A stretch of DNA of 64,000 bases from Platanthera guangdongensis (GCA_039583875.1 CM077164.1:68913628-68977627); one strand, 5' to 3'; counted from the stretch's first letter, positions 22,528 through 37,856 are shown. Numbers and translations are program-made. The notes: generated from the letters alone by a model not told the origin.

Positions 22528-24699
22528 GGTTGGATCCCTAGTTGGATTTGGGCTAGGTTCACTAAGTTAGGATCATTTGACCCAACATGTATAGCCAGGG
22601 TCATGCTTATGTCCTAGAGTCTAGGCCAAGTCCTTAGAGTCAACACTATATGGACCAGCCATCAACAGACTGCCAAAGATTCAAGACTTAGAGAAATATC
22701 AAACTCAAAAGATGAGTTCGACGTTCGTCGAACTCAGGATGACGAAAGTCATGCTCAGCTAGACGAACTCAAAGAAAATTCTCTGAGCTGAGCTCGACAA
22801 ATTTGGTTCTCTGTTCAATGATTCCTGGATCATCAACAACATTCTAAAGTTCAGAAAACATCTCAGGTCGACGAACTTGATACTCAGGTCGACGATTTAT
22901 GGACACAACATTTCAACTTTCCAAAGTCTAGAACTGCTCTGTTATCCAGTCGACGAACTTAGTTCTCAGGATGACGAACTTAGTTCTCAGGTCGACAATC
23001 TCTGGATATTCTACTTCAACATATTACTCCAGAAACATCAGTATTCTAAGTCCAGAATCACCTTCTAGTCAACGAACTTAGTTCTCAAGTCGACGAACTT
23101 ACTTCTCAGGTCGACGATCTCAGGATATTCTACTTCAACATATCAGTCCAGAAACATCTAAGTATTCTAAGTCCAGAATCATTCTCCAGTCGATGAATTC
23201 ACCTTCTTTGTTCGACGAACTTAGAATACATTCCTGACAAGACTTATTAAGTATCAGTTAGAGGTACACAGCTCGATGAAATTAGTTCTCAGGTCGACGA
23301 ATGTAGTTCTCAGGTCGATGATTTCTGGATACTCAACTTCAACACTTCATTCCAGAAACATGTAAATGTTCTAAGTCCAGAATCATATTCCAATCGACGA
23401 ACTTATCATTATCAGCTCGACAAACTTAGACCACAGTTTGACAAGGTTCATCAAGTTGCAGTCAGCAGTTCTCAGCTCAACAATCTTGGATCTCAGGTTG
23501 ACGAACAACTATCATCTGGTTGACGAACGTGACTTCTTAGCTGGATGAACTCTGGAACCAGGTCGACGAATTCTTTTCAATGAATTCTGTGTAGAACCAG
23601 ACTTGGTTATTTTCCTTCTGTCCTTATTCCATTGCAATAATTTCTGAGTAATCAATGCTAAAATATTCTCTGAATAATACCGTTAGATGAAACATTAATT
23701 ATGGACTTCATCAGGATTATTGTTTGACGATTTTCAATGGAACAGTTGGGGAAACCAATCAATGCAAATATTCCCCAGGCCGTCAGCAATGAATGTGGGA
23801 AGGAATTCAAATTTCAAAAGGGAAATAATATGGAAAATATAAAAAAGATTTTGATCATCTCTCACAAAAAAGGGGGAATAACAGAGGAATCAAAAAAATA
23901 AGTGATTGAGGATCTTCATCTTCTTCCTCTCGACAGCACTCTGAGATAGAGAATACACAACATAGTGATACAGAGAGACAAACCCTAGACCAGAGAAGTT
24001 ACAACAAGCAGAAGAAGAAGAACATACATTCAAGATCAAGAGTCTTCTTCCTTCTTCATTCCAGGCTACTTCAAAGGACAACAAATAGTCTATATGTCAA
24101 AGAAGTTTCTGGAGTTCTTCTTGTCAAAGCAAAAGCCTGAAGGCCTATCACTCTGCAGCAAAGCTTCAACTTCCTGAACCATTCAATATCTCAGAGGGAG
24201 CCTTTGCTAACATCAAAATCCACATAAATCTTCTCAATTGTACTTTGAGAAAGAGAAGACAAAATCAATCTCTCATCCCCCACTGTATACCGCGTTATAA
24301 ATCCCTTCAAAGGTTATTCCTGGTTGCAAGTTACCTGATCAAAAGACTTGAGGTTTGGTTTTTGAGCACCTGATCAAAATCTTATTCGTGGCAGTCACCT
24401 GATCAAAAACCTGAGTGGATTCCTACCAGGGTGGTAGAAGAGTGGATGTACCCAGGTTGGGGAACCACTATAAAATTCTTGTGTTGTCTGGATGCTCTTT
24501 TCTCTTGTTCTTGTTGTGGCTGTGTTTGTTAGGTTTACTATTTTTGTTTGATTAGTTTATTTTCTGCATCACCTGTGGTAGATTAATTTAACTTAGGTTT
24601 GCTTAAATCAGAAGTTTTTATTTACACCAAAAAGGTTTAAAAAGCTAAAGATACTCGATTCACCCTCCTAGAGATTCCTAATCTAACCCCTCACTTTTA
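22528..24699 (+). repeat. 5' LTR of copia element 2
   Basis: About 2172 bp. The terminal dinucleotides are mutated (GG instead of TG, TA instead of CA), but alignment to 60666-62852 fixes the ends. It holds many TCGACGAAC-type motifs between 22715 and 23585, then a pyrimidine-rich U5 part. Confidence 0.9.
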
Positions 24700-24716
24700 A
24701 TTGGTATCAGAGGGTG
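24700..24716 (+). other. Primer-binding site, copia element 2
   Basis: ATTGGTATCAGAGGGTG adjoins the 5' LTR. It has the initiator Met tRNA core with one change from TGGTATCAGAGC. Confidence 0.85.
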
Positions 24717-24803
24717 GTTTCTTTGGTTGTACAAGCCAACCCTTGAACCAAAGATCCTAAGTTAGATCTGTATTTTTATTTATATTAGGATAATACACAC
24801 AGC

Positions 24804-26913
24804 ATGGCACAGAACAAAGACTATGCAAGCACCAGAGCTCCAGTATGCAATCTAAACAAGTTTGTCATCTAGAAGGCAAGAATCAAGTTATATATAAATT
24901 CTATTGATGAGGATATCTATAATTCCATTTTGACAGGTCCTCCTCAAGCATCTACCTCTACAGCAACATCCAGCACAAATGCTGTTCCACCACCTGAGTG
25001 GACTGAGGCTCAGAAAAAGGCCAAAGTTGCTGATGCCAAAGCAATGAACATTCTGTCCCAAATAATGTCAGATGACATCTTTCAGAAAGTGGCTGAATGC
25101 ACATCAGCCAAGGCCATCTGGGATTCCCTCAATCCAATGGTGGTCGGTTCTGCAGATGAAATTAAAGATAGAAGATCCAACCTCATATCACAATATGAGA
25201 ATTTCAAGAAGGAGGAAGCAGAATCAGTGGCAGATATGTACAACAGGCTAAGCTCAATCATCAATGAGCTAAAGACCTTGGATAAGGACATCACCCTCAC
25301 AGAGTTGAATGATAAAATCATTATGTGCTTCCCAAGCTCATGAGATTCAAGAATCTGGACCATCAAGGAGTCCAGGAGCCTAAATGAGATTTCCACTGAA
25401 TTTGTTTTAGGAAAGCTTAAGTCTATGAGCAGCTATTAAATCCAGAGAAGCAGCTGAGCAGAGAACACCTCCACCAGTAAGGAAGGAGCACAACATTGCA
25501 TTCAAGGCTGCTGAGGAGACAGAGACTCCAACAATAAATTAAGAGCTGATGTCTCTCTTTGCCAAGAGATTCTATAAAATGGCAAGGAAAGATTTCAGAA
25601 GAAAGACATCCAGGCAGGATGACAAGCCAAGGTATGACAAAACCACCACTAAAGAAGTGGTTTGCTTTGGCTGCAGGAAACCTGGACACTTCCTCTTAGA
25701 GTGTCCAGAGAGTCAGAAGAAGGAGAAGAGATGAGAGAAGGATGCAAGAAGACAGTAAAGCAGCAGGCCTTCCTCCAGCAAATATAAGAAGAAGGAGAAA
25801 GGCTTTGTAGCTAAATCCTGGAGTGAAACTGAAGATGAGTCCACATCTTCCAGCTCTAGTGAAGAAGAAGAAGAGGCAAGGGCCAAAGAAGTCTGCCTCA
25901 TGGCCATTGATTCCTCCAGGAGTCATTCAGATGAGGAAGAATCAGACAGTGAAGGAGCTTCTGAATCAGAAGCTGATCAGGTATTGTCATCATTTGATTA
26001 TGGCTTTGATTCATTTAAAACTGAATTTAAGACAATGTGTATTGATCTAATAAATTTTGAAAAAGAAATCAAGACACTTAGGGAAAGACTAGGAAACCAA
26101 GAAAATATTATATCTGAAAACACTAGGCTAAAGGATGAACTAAATCAAGCTAATGAACTAATCACTTCCTTGAAAATACAGTTATGTGAGGCCAAACAAC
26201 TTAAGGAATCTCTCAATGGGAGAAGCCTCAAGCTGATGGACATTACAAGCACAGTCAATGGCAGACTAAATGGCAAGCTAGGCTTGGGTGCTTCATCAAG
26301 TTTGCCCCCCATTCTTAAGAAGAAGATTTTATCAACCCCCATCAAATTTGTTTCAGCTAAGGGGAAAGGAATTATAAACCATAAACAAACTATAGAAGAA
26401 ATTCCCAAATTAAAAAGTCAAAATAATTGAAATCACAAAACAAATAAGAACAAAGTTCAGTAGATTTTGTCGAACACAGGTCAACGAAATTTGGCCAGTT
26501 CGTCGAACCCCAGTCGACGAACGCTGAACGCAAATCTATATGATAACTATTCGTCTTACTGCGATTGATGAACTGTGTATGGTTCGTCGAGCAGAGGTCG
26601 ACAAAATTGGGGCACAGAAAATGAACTTGTTCATTCTCTGGGCAGAGATCGACGATCTCATCCCAATTCGTCGAACTCTGGTCGACGAACTCTTAATATT
26701 TCGTCGAACCCAGAAAGACTTAGTAAAAATCATAACTATAACAACAAATCTATTAAATTTAGGAAACCATTTAATCCATTAGCTGATTGGATAATTCCAC
26801 CTAGAAGATATCAACCATTAGGATATAAATCACAACCTGAGTTTTCTGTGATTTCAAGTTTTTCCTATCAACAATATAAAGGACCCAAGGTAACCTGGGT
26901 CAAGAACAACTAA
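24804..26913 (+). pseudogene. Gag, Sirevirus-like copia element 2
   Basis: The ATG at 24804 opens M-A-Q-N-K. A TAG where Trp is expected (near 24867) breaks the N-terminus. The copia gag fold (A-M-N-I-L, T-S-A-K-A-I-W-D-S-L) covers about 25040-25340. A frame slip and stops follow, then the zinc knuckle C-F-G-C-R-K-P-G-H-F-L-L-E-C near 25660-25705. An acidic E/S-rich stretch and a probable coiled coil (about 26050-26230) come next. Gag coiled coils are reported for Sireviruses. The last part (26468-26712) is built of palindromic repeats. The gag frame ends at TAA 26911-26913. Confidence 0.82.
26468..26712 (+). repeat. Palindrome array inside the gag C-terminal region
   Basis: At least three near-complete units of TTCGTCGAAC, a short spacer and a GTCGACGAAC-like arm, plus half units. 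They match arrays at 3727-3935 and 57188-57475. Confidence 0.8.
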
Positions 26914-27421
26914 CTATTGTCATTGCAGGTGAAGGGTTGTCCAGTGATTAATCAAACATGATACCTGCACAGTGGTTGCTCCAAATACCTGACTGGCAGC
27001 AAGGAAAACCTAATCAACTACAAGTCCAAGATGGGACCAAAGGTAATCTTTGGTGATTCAAAGTGTGGCTAGTCTGAAGGCTATGGAGAAGTGAAGATTG
27101 AAGCAGTCACCTTCAAGAAAGTAACTTATGTAAGAGGACTCAAACATAACATCATCTCCATAAGCCAATTATGTGATGAAGGTTATCAGGTACATTTCAA
27201 CTCAAAAACTTGTATTATTTCAAATAAAGGAAAACAAAATGTTTTAATTGGGAATAGGCAAGGAAATATATTCTTAGTTGATTTTCATTCTGCCAATTTA
27301 GATATCTGCTTACTTAACTTAACTAATAATCAGAATGAATTATGGCATAAAAGGCTAGGACATGTAACCATGAAAAATATTACTAGTCTTTCTAAATGCA
27401 ACCTTGTGAGAGGTTTACCTT
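26914..27421 (+). pseudogene. Protease and start of integrase, copia element 2
   Basis: The copia protease active site normally reads D-S-G-C-S. Here it is H-S-G-C-S, with CAC at 26968-26970, so the catalytic Asp is gone. A TGA directly precedes the block where Trp is usual. The frame then runs through V-R-G-L-K-H-N-I-I-S-I-S-Q-L and the pre-integrase zinc half-site L-W-H-K-R-L-G-H. It is cut at 27421 by the Athila-like element. Confidence 0.85.
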
Positions 27422-28996
27422 TGATGATTTCGTTTACTAACAAGTAATAACCCGATGCGGATTCATTCTACACTCCAGTGTAAACTATGTAGATGGGCAT
27501 AAGCTAGATTGAATTAACTTTCAGGCAAGTGCACCTATCAATCATAGTATAGGAGAAATCTACATCTCATGCCGTATTCTACAAGGCCATTTCAAATACT
27601 CATACTCACCCTCACTCTGTTATCGTACTAATAATTAAAATTGATTTTAGATCTAAATTAACCTAACTATGACTATTTGGATAATTAAACATTGGGGAAT
27701 TCAAGATGATAAAAAACCAAAGTTATGAGCAATTACATGAAATAATAAGACTATCAAATTTGTTGTAATTTAAAGGGTAAACATCTATCGAATTCTCTCT
27801 CGAGCAATTCAAGATCTAAACATAAGTTAGTAAACTTTCTCTCGAACAATTTACAATACTCAAATCTGCATTAGTGGAAACACCATATCTACTACATACA
27901 TTCATGAAATCTTATCTCTAAAATACCATGAATCCATTTATTTGTATTCCTAGTATCCAAACAACATATCTCTCGATCATGAAATTTGAATTACAAAAAG
28001 ATTTAAAACCAAAATATGAACAAGTAACTATCATTACAAACATCCAATTTATCAATCTAGAGATTTGCAATTCATGTAAAACAAATAAGCAATTCATAAT
28101 TAGGAGAAATCTCTTTGGTTGCAAGCCTACATACGAACAAATTAACACAAATTCGATGAAAATAAGACGATACATGATTAACAAATTGTTCCAAATTTAA
28201 GTTCATGCAAAATAAAAGATAACTAAAGTTAAATCACCAAGAGATAGGAAAGATCAAAAGGGATTAATGAAAGAATAAATGCATACAAAAATACCCTTCA
28301 AATCCTCCTTCTTTTGGAAGCTCCACTTCGTGCTCCAGATGTTCCCCCCAACGAAAACTGATCCAAAAGTCCCCTCTCATTTTTCTACAAAAATTTTATA
28401 GTCTCCTAGCTAACAAAGTCAAACACGGGTACCAACATGGTCGTGTGTCAGGCCATGTTGACTGTTCTAGAGCAGTTCCCCACGAACAGGCCTGTCTGGT
28501 AGTGGGCCATGTCAGATGACACGGGTACTGACACGGCCGTGTTGTTCTTCATGTTCTCCAGACACGGGCTGGTTGGCAATCGTGTTCAAATTGGACACGA
28601 GTAGGCACATGGGCGTTTGCTTACCCGTGTGAGTCTCTGTCTCCTGCGTCGAATTTCTTCAGTTCCAGGTCACATAGGACACGGGTATAGACATGTCCGT
28701 GTGTCTACCCGTGTGCGCCAAATTTTTGTGCTGTCATCAGCCATGTTGACTCCGTGAACTCCTCTGTTTGCTCCAAGACTTTTAGTTCCATTGGTTGGCA
28801 TTACCTGCATTAGAAAAATGAAAGGATAAATATATAGCTTAATACAAGGAGTAACCAAAAATCCTAACCGTGCTCTCCTATTCACGATAAAACAATTTCT
28901 CAACTAATCTTGCAAAATTACTACACAAAGAGGCAGAAAATAGTGGACATGATTACAATTATGATAGCAGAACGCCTATCATAATCGCACTCATCA
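27422..28996 (-). repeat. 3' LTR of the Athila-like element
   Basis: On the minus strand it begins TGATGAGTGCG and ends CGAAATCATCA. 1575 bp, against 1613 bp for its partner. The difference is mainly a 37-bp deletion at about 27738. Palindromic ACACGG/CCGTGT motifs lie at 28430-28720. Confidence 0.92.
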
Positions 28997-30675
28997 AATA
29001 CCCCCAGACTTAGATGTTTGCTTGTCCCTAAGCAAACTAATTCAAATACTTGGGTTACCAATAAATAATTTTATCTCCTCACACTGGTTGCTATGAATTT
29101 AAATGAGATTATGATGATGTAATAGTATAGGAAATAGTTTAGCAGACGTTTCTAAGTATAAATTTATCTTAAAATTCCTCCAATATATATTTTAACTATC
29201 TTTCACTCTTTCCTAGAAATAAAGGTATAGTCATCTATGACAAATGTGAGGAGAAAATAATAATCACAATAAAATACGTATTAGTATTTCAAAACTTATA
29301 AGTACCCATATTGATAGTCATGAGCTTACCATTTTCACACCCTCTCCATGGCACTAGTTAGACTTAGTGAGGTCGGATCCTTAGGACTTGTATTATGGTG
29401 TAGCCTTTTTGGTTTAGGATAGAAGATTATAGGTGAACTAATCAAAGATAAATTTAATGGATTTTGTTTTCTTTTCTTTCACACCTAAATCTCGATTGAG
29501 CCTTTTGTTGGAAAATAACCTAACATACGTTAGTGTTATAAACACACCCCCAGACTTTGCAATTAGTATATTTCCCACATTTTTGAAGGATACTCTAAAT
29601 ATTTATTCTTCTTAACCAAGGGGCCATAGTAGGGATCATTCCGAGTGGGTGCAAGTATACACGCACTCAAGCCACGTATCACTATGTCTTTTTTTTCTTC
29701 CTTTTTTTGGGTTCATAGTAGGGATTATTCCGAGTGGGTGCAACTATACACACACTCAGGCCACATATCACTACGAAAAAACTCATTCCATGAAGAACTC
29801 AATGATATGTGTGCTAATAGGTAAGGATTTGGCTGTGGTGACTTTTAGTGGTAGAGTTTCAAAAGGATAGGGATTAGGTCCAAATTGGGTGTGCAATGGT
29901 ATAATATTTAAGGTTTGGGGTTTTCAAGGCTGAAGCTATCCAAAAGGCGGCCTAAGTCATTTCCGTCCTCACTAGTTAACTTACGCAACATTTTTGAGGA
30001 TCGCTAGAGGGTAAGTGCTAGACATCAATAGAGAGTATCTTTCATTTTTAATTTCATAATACCAAATTATAGAAATGTTACACTCATCGACTAACATTAC
30101 TATAGATAATTATATTTTCTAAAATATAGTGATTGATAGTTAATAATATAGAGGATTAATCTTAACAATTAATTATATAGAGAAAATTAAGCTAATGTAT
30201 TTCTATACTTAATTGCGAATCAACAAAGTTGAAACCTCTATGAGTCTACATTAATTCATTTTAATCAGCGTGCAAAGTTAAATTAAATAGTGATGATCCC
30301 AACTGAATGAATATTGAGAGCTAAAAAGAGTAACAAAAGTCAATAAAATTCTTTTTTTTGGTTTTTTTAGGGGGTATAACTAACTTGAGTGTTATGATAG
30401 CAAAAATATTATCAATTGTAACCATGTCCATCATAATAATTATAAAATGGAAGAAAGAACATCCATCCCCAGACTGAGAACTTGCAATATCCTCATTGCA
30501 ATGTAAAGTGCTGAAAAAAAAATTTCACTAAGAATAATAAAAAACTGTTATCATCAAAATATAAGAGTACATGAAGGAACCGGGAGCTGACATGAAATCA
30601 TATAAAATGTTTAAAATACACTAATAGAAATAAAGAAATACTACAATACACAGATACATGTCAAAAGTAAGGCAG
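28997..30675 (-). other. 3' untranslated region of the Athila-like element
   Basis: Between the stop of the 3' ORF and the 3' LTR there are about 1.7 kb with no supported gene. A purine-rich tract (minus strand GTCTGGGGGTATT) adjoins the LTR at 28997-29010. A 64-bp unit is duplicated at 29625-29777, and the (minus-strand) purine-rich GTCTGGGG motif recurs at 29555-29560 and 30468-30475. Confidence 0.75.
29625..29777. repeat. Imperfect direct duplication of about 64 bp
   Basis: Two copies start CATAGTAGGGAT, 88 bp apart, each running through GAGTGGGTGCAA and ending near TATCACTA. Several base differences separate them. Confidence 0.85.
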
Positions 30676-30847
30676 CTAGTCGGTCTGGTCGTCGGGGAAG
30701 TATGGCTGGCCAGGAGCTGCCGACTCTCTAGGGGCGATCCCCAAGTGGTCCCTGATCTGGATGAGGAGGTCCTCTGTCCGCGTCTGCACCGCCTTGATAC
30801 ACTGTAAGCGCGGTGAGAGCTCGCTGTCAAAGAAATGTTGGAACTCC
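30676..30847 (-). pseudogene. C-terminal end of the Athila-like 3' ORF
   Basis: The minus strand continues the frame of 45570-46647 once Tekay element 3 and one copy of ACTCC are removed. It encodes F-F-D-S-E-L, then a stretch ending D-D-Q-T-D and a TAG (30676-30678). No in-frame stop occurs in this piece. It is separated from the rest of the ORF by 14.7 kb. Confidence 0.8.
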
Positions 30848-32724
30848 TGTAACACCCCCTATCCGTCACATAGCATATAGCAGTAGGTCCGGCCGAGGCC
30901 CGACGCCATATACCATAGACAGACCGAGTGGTTACTCAATGGAAACCATCCAACCAATCCAATGTCCTACACAGAGCATTCTAGCGGAAGCAATTTAAAA
31001 TTGTTGCATTGAACCCAACACCAGCATGAATGCCCACTAATACGCCAAAAGGAATGAAATACAAATACACAAGTACAGGCCTTATGACCTTACAATGTTT
31101 TCCTTCAATTACATGTTTTCAAACCTCGGCACGCAGGCCGGTCATACATGAATAAACGAAAACACTCAAAATTAGGCCTTCGAGGGCCGGCTCAGCAACT
31201 TGGGCTTTAGCCCACTATTTTCCGCTCGGCTCCGCAGCACCTGCAAGAACAATCCACCGCAATGATGGCAAATCAAAGCAACGGTCAGCCATGCTGACCA
31301 AATTATAACGATCCCTCCCCCAATTCGGGGCGGCGATGCTCCTTCCCTGCACTTTATTAGCATAACCAAGCAGTATATAAATACATTGCATCATAGGCGT
31401 AGGCACGCACGACCACACACCCCCTGCACTCAGGGCGCATTCTCGGTGAACCAGTCAATGTCACGTCAATTTAAGCCATAGACACCCCGGTCTCACCACC
31501 GCCACTTTGATGGCCACACTATGAGTAATTTATCTTCCCGGCATGGGTCACGTCATTTTAAGCCATAGACCGCCAAAGACCCTCATCTATGCCAACGACA
31601 AGTACCACGTACCCTTAGGTCGCTTTAACCGAACGACATAGAACGGGTACGGTTCCATCTAACCCGTGCTCACATCGCAACGACTATTTAAGCCATATGC
31701 GCGGGTCAAACTTCTCCCGAGTCTCGTTTCCGTTACACACTTCACATAACCTAGTTATGTTCAAGTTGGCTCCCAGGCCACCAAGTTGGCAGAATCATGT
31801 ATCTGTCCAGTTTTCCGGGTGCACCTTGGAGTTAATCCCCAAGGCTCCCTGCTGCAATCTACCTCGTAGAAAACCCGAAAAACAAACAATCACATAGAGT
31901 CTTCTCCGGTCATTTATGCAATGCAACATCACCGATCCATACCAACTTGTCTGAGTAGGCTTCATACATCATGCATATGTCCATTCTCGAATACAGACTC
32001 TAAACAACGGGGACTTTACATATCTACCCGAAGGAATGCGTCAAAGTCACCGCAAACTCGCAAGAGCAGGCTTTGTATGCAAAAGAAGTAGAGCTTCACA
32101 TGCTCAAGTAGAGAATCTTTACCCTAGCGTTCTTCCTTGGCACCATGGAAATGTAAGCGGATGAAAAGAACCGCACTCTCCTTGCCTCCGTAGATCCGAA
32201 GTCGGTTCGCGATTTGGAGCTCTGAAGCTCCGCCGGTGACCGGGTCTAGGCTTCTTCTTCCTCCTTTGCTCTCCCCTCTCTCTTGACTTAGAAAGAGAAC
32301 CACTCAAGTGAAATGAGGGTTTCAAAGGCCCAATCCCAGGTATATCCCAGTAGGAACAACCCCCAACCTTCGGATCCCAAAATAAGGAAACGAATGGCTA
32401 CGATTCGTAGCTGAAATGTAAAACTGTGGCCGAATACGGCCTGCGACACGCCCATGTCCCTCATTCGCCGTCAAAATCAACGCGTTACGAAACTTCCACA
32501 GGTCCCGACATGCCCGTGTTTAACCTGACACGCCCGTGTTCCAACTGACACGGCCATGTGGCTGGCCGTGCGCCCCTATCGACACAGCCCCAAAAATAAC
32601 CAGAGACTCACACGGGTCTTGGACACGCCCGTGTCCTATTTAACACGCCCGTCTCAAACCCGAACACACCTGGGCTCCAGGCAGTGTTCACTGTCTCGAC
32701 ACTACGTCCAGCGAAGTTCGTCGA

Positions 32725-34082
<1,358 letters not shown>

Positions 34083-36272
34083 ATCCTACCCCGCTCAAAA
34101 TCACTCATCTCCGATGAGTGGCCAGGTAGAGAGTAACATGAGACAACAACATCCACAGGTAGCATAGCAAGAGCGGACATCCATGGGGCAGGACAAGTAG
34201 TGCGGGCGTCCGCAATAGAACAGAATCTGTCATGAGCAAGAATAGCAGAAAACCTCATAGATGTGTCAGCATAAAGAAAAACAGTACGAATATTACCATC
34301 CAATGTGAGAACCAGGAAACCCAAGTGGAAGCGTGACACGGAAAGAACCTCACCTCTCAACCCAAGAGACTCTGAAGTGGAAGAGAGAAACGTCGAAGAA
34401 AACCGCTCATGTGGAGACCAGATTTGCAAAATTAAATCCGAAAAATTGAGACACGGTGAAAAACCGATTGCATCGTAAAAATCCAAAAGAATTGCATTGA
34501 TCCCAAAATTCTTGAAAATCATGAAAGGATAGGCGCTCCAATGTAATAATTTTGTTACGGAACCCGAAGGTATCCACTCGGGAGCGAACCAGACTAAATT
34601 AGAATCAACAATGCTACAGTCAGAAGCTCTCGAAGGTGAACGGACGTGAAAGTGATGCAACTCATAGACACTGGCATAAGGCAACGATATGTGTACCTGC
34701 AGTTTGTACCAGGATGGACGAAAGATATGTGCAATTTGATTTGGCGGGTAACAATGTCGTGAGGACACCAAATCAACAGGCACAGTCACCGTGAAATCAT
34801 ACGCCGTCGCAAATGAAAACATGCCCGCCGGCGGATAATCACTAATACATAGCCCACTAGTCATATCAAACGGAGGTGCTGATAACGACGGTTTAACCAA
34901 GTGGATCGGACTAGGTAAAATCAATTCGTGTCCTAACACGTCCGCTAATCGATCCAAAAGTACGGCTCCCTTGCAAGGAAAATCTTCCAACTCAGTAGGT
35001 ATGTCAGCTAACTCTGGGCCATCGTACGATTCCACAACTATCATAGGAGACGGGCCTGAAATATGGTCGAGGGGAGGTGGGTTAATCTTAGGGAGGGATA
35101 CCTCAAAGGAGACATCATCATCCAGGTCACTAGGATACCCAATCTCCGCGTCGTCACTACAGTCGTCAGAACAATCGGCATCGCCATCAGTGGCGGGCTC
35201 AGACGTCGAAGCTAAAAGAGCCAAAGCCCTAGGCTTTGTGGGGCACTCCACAGCATAGTGGCCAATCACTCCACAAGCATAACATGTAGCATTCTCCTTG
35301 CAACTCTTAACTATTTTCCTAGGCTTAACACGTGGTTTTATAGCATCCCTAGTAGAGACAATGACAGGTGGCGGGACAGAGGACCTAACCTTTTCCTTCT
35401 CACTAACGGTAGACGTACAAGTGCTCGAAATAGTCAGATCTTGGCGTAGCAAGGATCTTGCGTGAGGCTTATAGCCACTCCTACGGTCAGAAATGGGTCT
35501 AGTGCCCTGGCATGGAGGAATAAGAACATGAGATGGTCCTAGTACGGGAGTACGGGGGGGGACGTACTGGTTTGATGTAAGCAAAACCTTAGGCGGCGAT
35601 TCACTCAGATAATCGCAAGACTGAGAGCGGCAGTAAGGAGGGTAATACTCATCCATTAAATAATTCTTCATAATCTGCCAACCTATACGTAAGTCGTCGA
35701 GGGGCGCCCCAAAGCGTCTCTCAACATTGAGCCAGAAAGTATGAGCTCGACCAAATAATTGAAGTCTCGCAACTGGAATCCTGTGGGGGTCCACAAGATG
35801 ATATTGCTCAAAATAACGCTCCATATCCTTCACCCAACATAAAAACACTCGCGGTTCACCTAACCCATCATAGGTCGGAGCAGGAATTCTAACATGCCTA
35901 GAGGTGCGCGGTGGTGGTGTCGTAATCGCTTCACTAACCTTTGAACTAGGAACAAGGGTCCTAAGCTGTTGCCTGGGGGGCTCAAGATGAGGCGTCAGTA
36001 GCTGACCTCTAAGTTGTGCTATCAAACACTTTATGTCTTCACATTGGTGGTTCAACTCCTTGCGAAGTGCACCAACCGAGGAAAGTGCGGGAAGGGGACT
36101 CCGAATGTGCGTCATAACGGACCCACGGAAAACTCAAACTAAGTAGAAACATAAAACATTTTTTTTATATATAACTAAAAATAAAAATTTAAAACCAACG
36201 AAACGTGCCTAAGTGCAAGTGAGGGGTAGCGTGGAAAGAGCGGATCGTTGCCAAGTTGAGAAATTGACAAAC

Positions 36273-36290
36273 CTCGCTTTGATAGCAAAT
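36273..36290 (-). other. Degenerate primer-binding site of the gag-only element
   Basis: The minus strand reads TTTGCTATCAAAGCGAGG directly after the 5' LTR. It resembles TTGGTATCAGAGCGAGG with two changes in the tRNA-complementary core. Confidence 0.65.
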
Positions 36291-37515
36291 TGATGCAGGC
36301 CACTCCCTAACAGTAACTAAGACACGAAAAAGAAAAAAAAGAACTCCTAAGGGGAATTTTAGCGAACACGTGGCGTGCGAGCAAAACTCAAAATTTCGAC
36401 AGAGTTTCGTTTAAAATATCGCGATCTCACAGAGGGAAAATCTCCCATCCAAACTTGCACGAACATAGACATACACTAACATCATAACCTAACCATACAT
36501 CTAGCATCGCATCACAACAGTTTCCATCAACAGGGAGAGTGATCCAGACTAAAGCTTCGATTCAGAAAATAGTCCAAATACAACCCTCAAAACAAAACCA
36601 AACTAGGATATACCAAATCCTCTTGATCTATTCGAAACCAAAGGCTACACAAACCCCGGTTTGCAAATGTCCAAAGGGACCTACCCTTGAAAAATCTTCG
36701 CGTAAAATTCGGATAAACACAATACAAATTTCATATTTTATAAGTGCAAATTGAATCAATGATTAGGTTAAAATATGAAATAACAAGTCTCCACTGATTC
36801 ACAAATTCAAGAAGAAGATCAAACAAGTTTAGGGGAAGAAAACCGTTACAAAGAAACCAGAAATTAGAGAGGAGGTGAGGAGGAGGAGGAGCAAGACATG
36901 GTTGGAAGAGTCGCACTTCCACGGGCCACCGGAGTCACACCGGATGAGGGAGAACCGAACCACCTTCTTCGGCGTCACACCGGAGGAGGTTGGAGGTCGC
37001 CGTAGCAGCAACGGTGCACCCAACGCGGGGCAGCAGCAGCAGACGAGCGGCGATCTTGGAGGTATCAGGTAAGGGTATTTTCGGCCAGGCCGAGAGAGGG
37101 GCTGGGCAAAAATCGGCTTTAGGGTTCTGTCTTTTCTACTTTTTTTCCATCCCCTTATCCCACTCCACATACACATATATATATATTGAGGTTACACCAC
37201 TCCTCCACCCTTCATCCAAAACAAAAGCAAATCCTAGACTCTAAAGTTTAACAAAATTAAAATAACATGACAACATAAAAAATAAGCTTATAAATTTATA
37301 ACCTCTAAATTATAAATCTATAAACTTATAAAATGATAATTAGAGAATAAGGATTATAATATTATTTCAAAAATGAAATAACCACGAACATGTAGCGGCG
37401 GAGGCGGCGACGACGGGAGGGGCAACGACCATCAATGTCCACGAACATGTAGCGGCGGCGATCAAAATGGAGATCCATGTCGGCACGGGCAAATGGCGGG
37501 GCATCCCCGCCATCA
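36291..37515 (-). repeat. 5' LTR of the gag-only element
   Basis: 1225 bp, homologous to 32725-34082 along its length, ending CCCCGCCATCA on the plus strand and followed by the duplicated GTCGA. Confidence 0.92.
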
Positions 37516-37836
37516 GTCGACTACCCGACACGGCCTTGGGCACGCCCGTGTCCTATGCCGTGTTCCCAGTCTCGACACAACGTCGAGCAAAAATGTCGAC
37601 TCCCCGGGCCGATCGTCGACACGGGCTCGACACGCCCTGAGACACGCCCGTGTCTCAGGCTGTGTTCCCTGCCTCGACACATCATCGAGCGAAAATGTTG
37701 ACTCCCCGGACCGATCGTCGACACGGGCTTGACACGCCCTGGGACACGCCCATGTCCCAGGCCGTGTGCCCCTTGCCAAATACCAGATTTGGCCCAGAAG
37801 GCGTCCCGTCACTCTTTTGAGTTTCGGGGCGTTACA

Positions 37837-37856
37837 ACTCTCCCCCTCTTAAAAGA
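37837..37856 (-). other. Polypurine tract, Tekay element 3
   Basis: The minus strand reads TTTTAAGAGGGGGAGAGTT directly before the 3' LTR start TGTAACGCC. Confidence 0.85.

Noticed and set aside
26914..26935. TTGCAGG after the gag stop as a splice acceptor in copia elements (also near 4040)
   Set aside because: The frame continues through it into protease as ordinary Sirevirus coding sequence with the stop explained by point change, and no suitable donor at a plausible distance was found.
27918..28200. Paired frames on both strands, repeated at 53433-53720
   Set aside because: They lie in the two Athila LTRs and differ by indels; no domain.
34971..35449. Plus-strand frames opposite the gag-only ORF
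   Set aside because: Antisense to an intact long ORF with a zinc knuckle; no features of their own.
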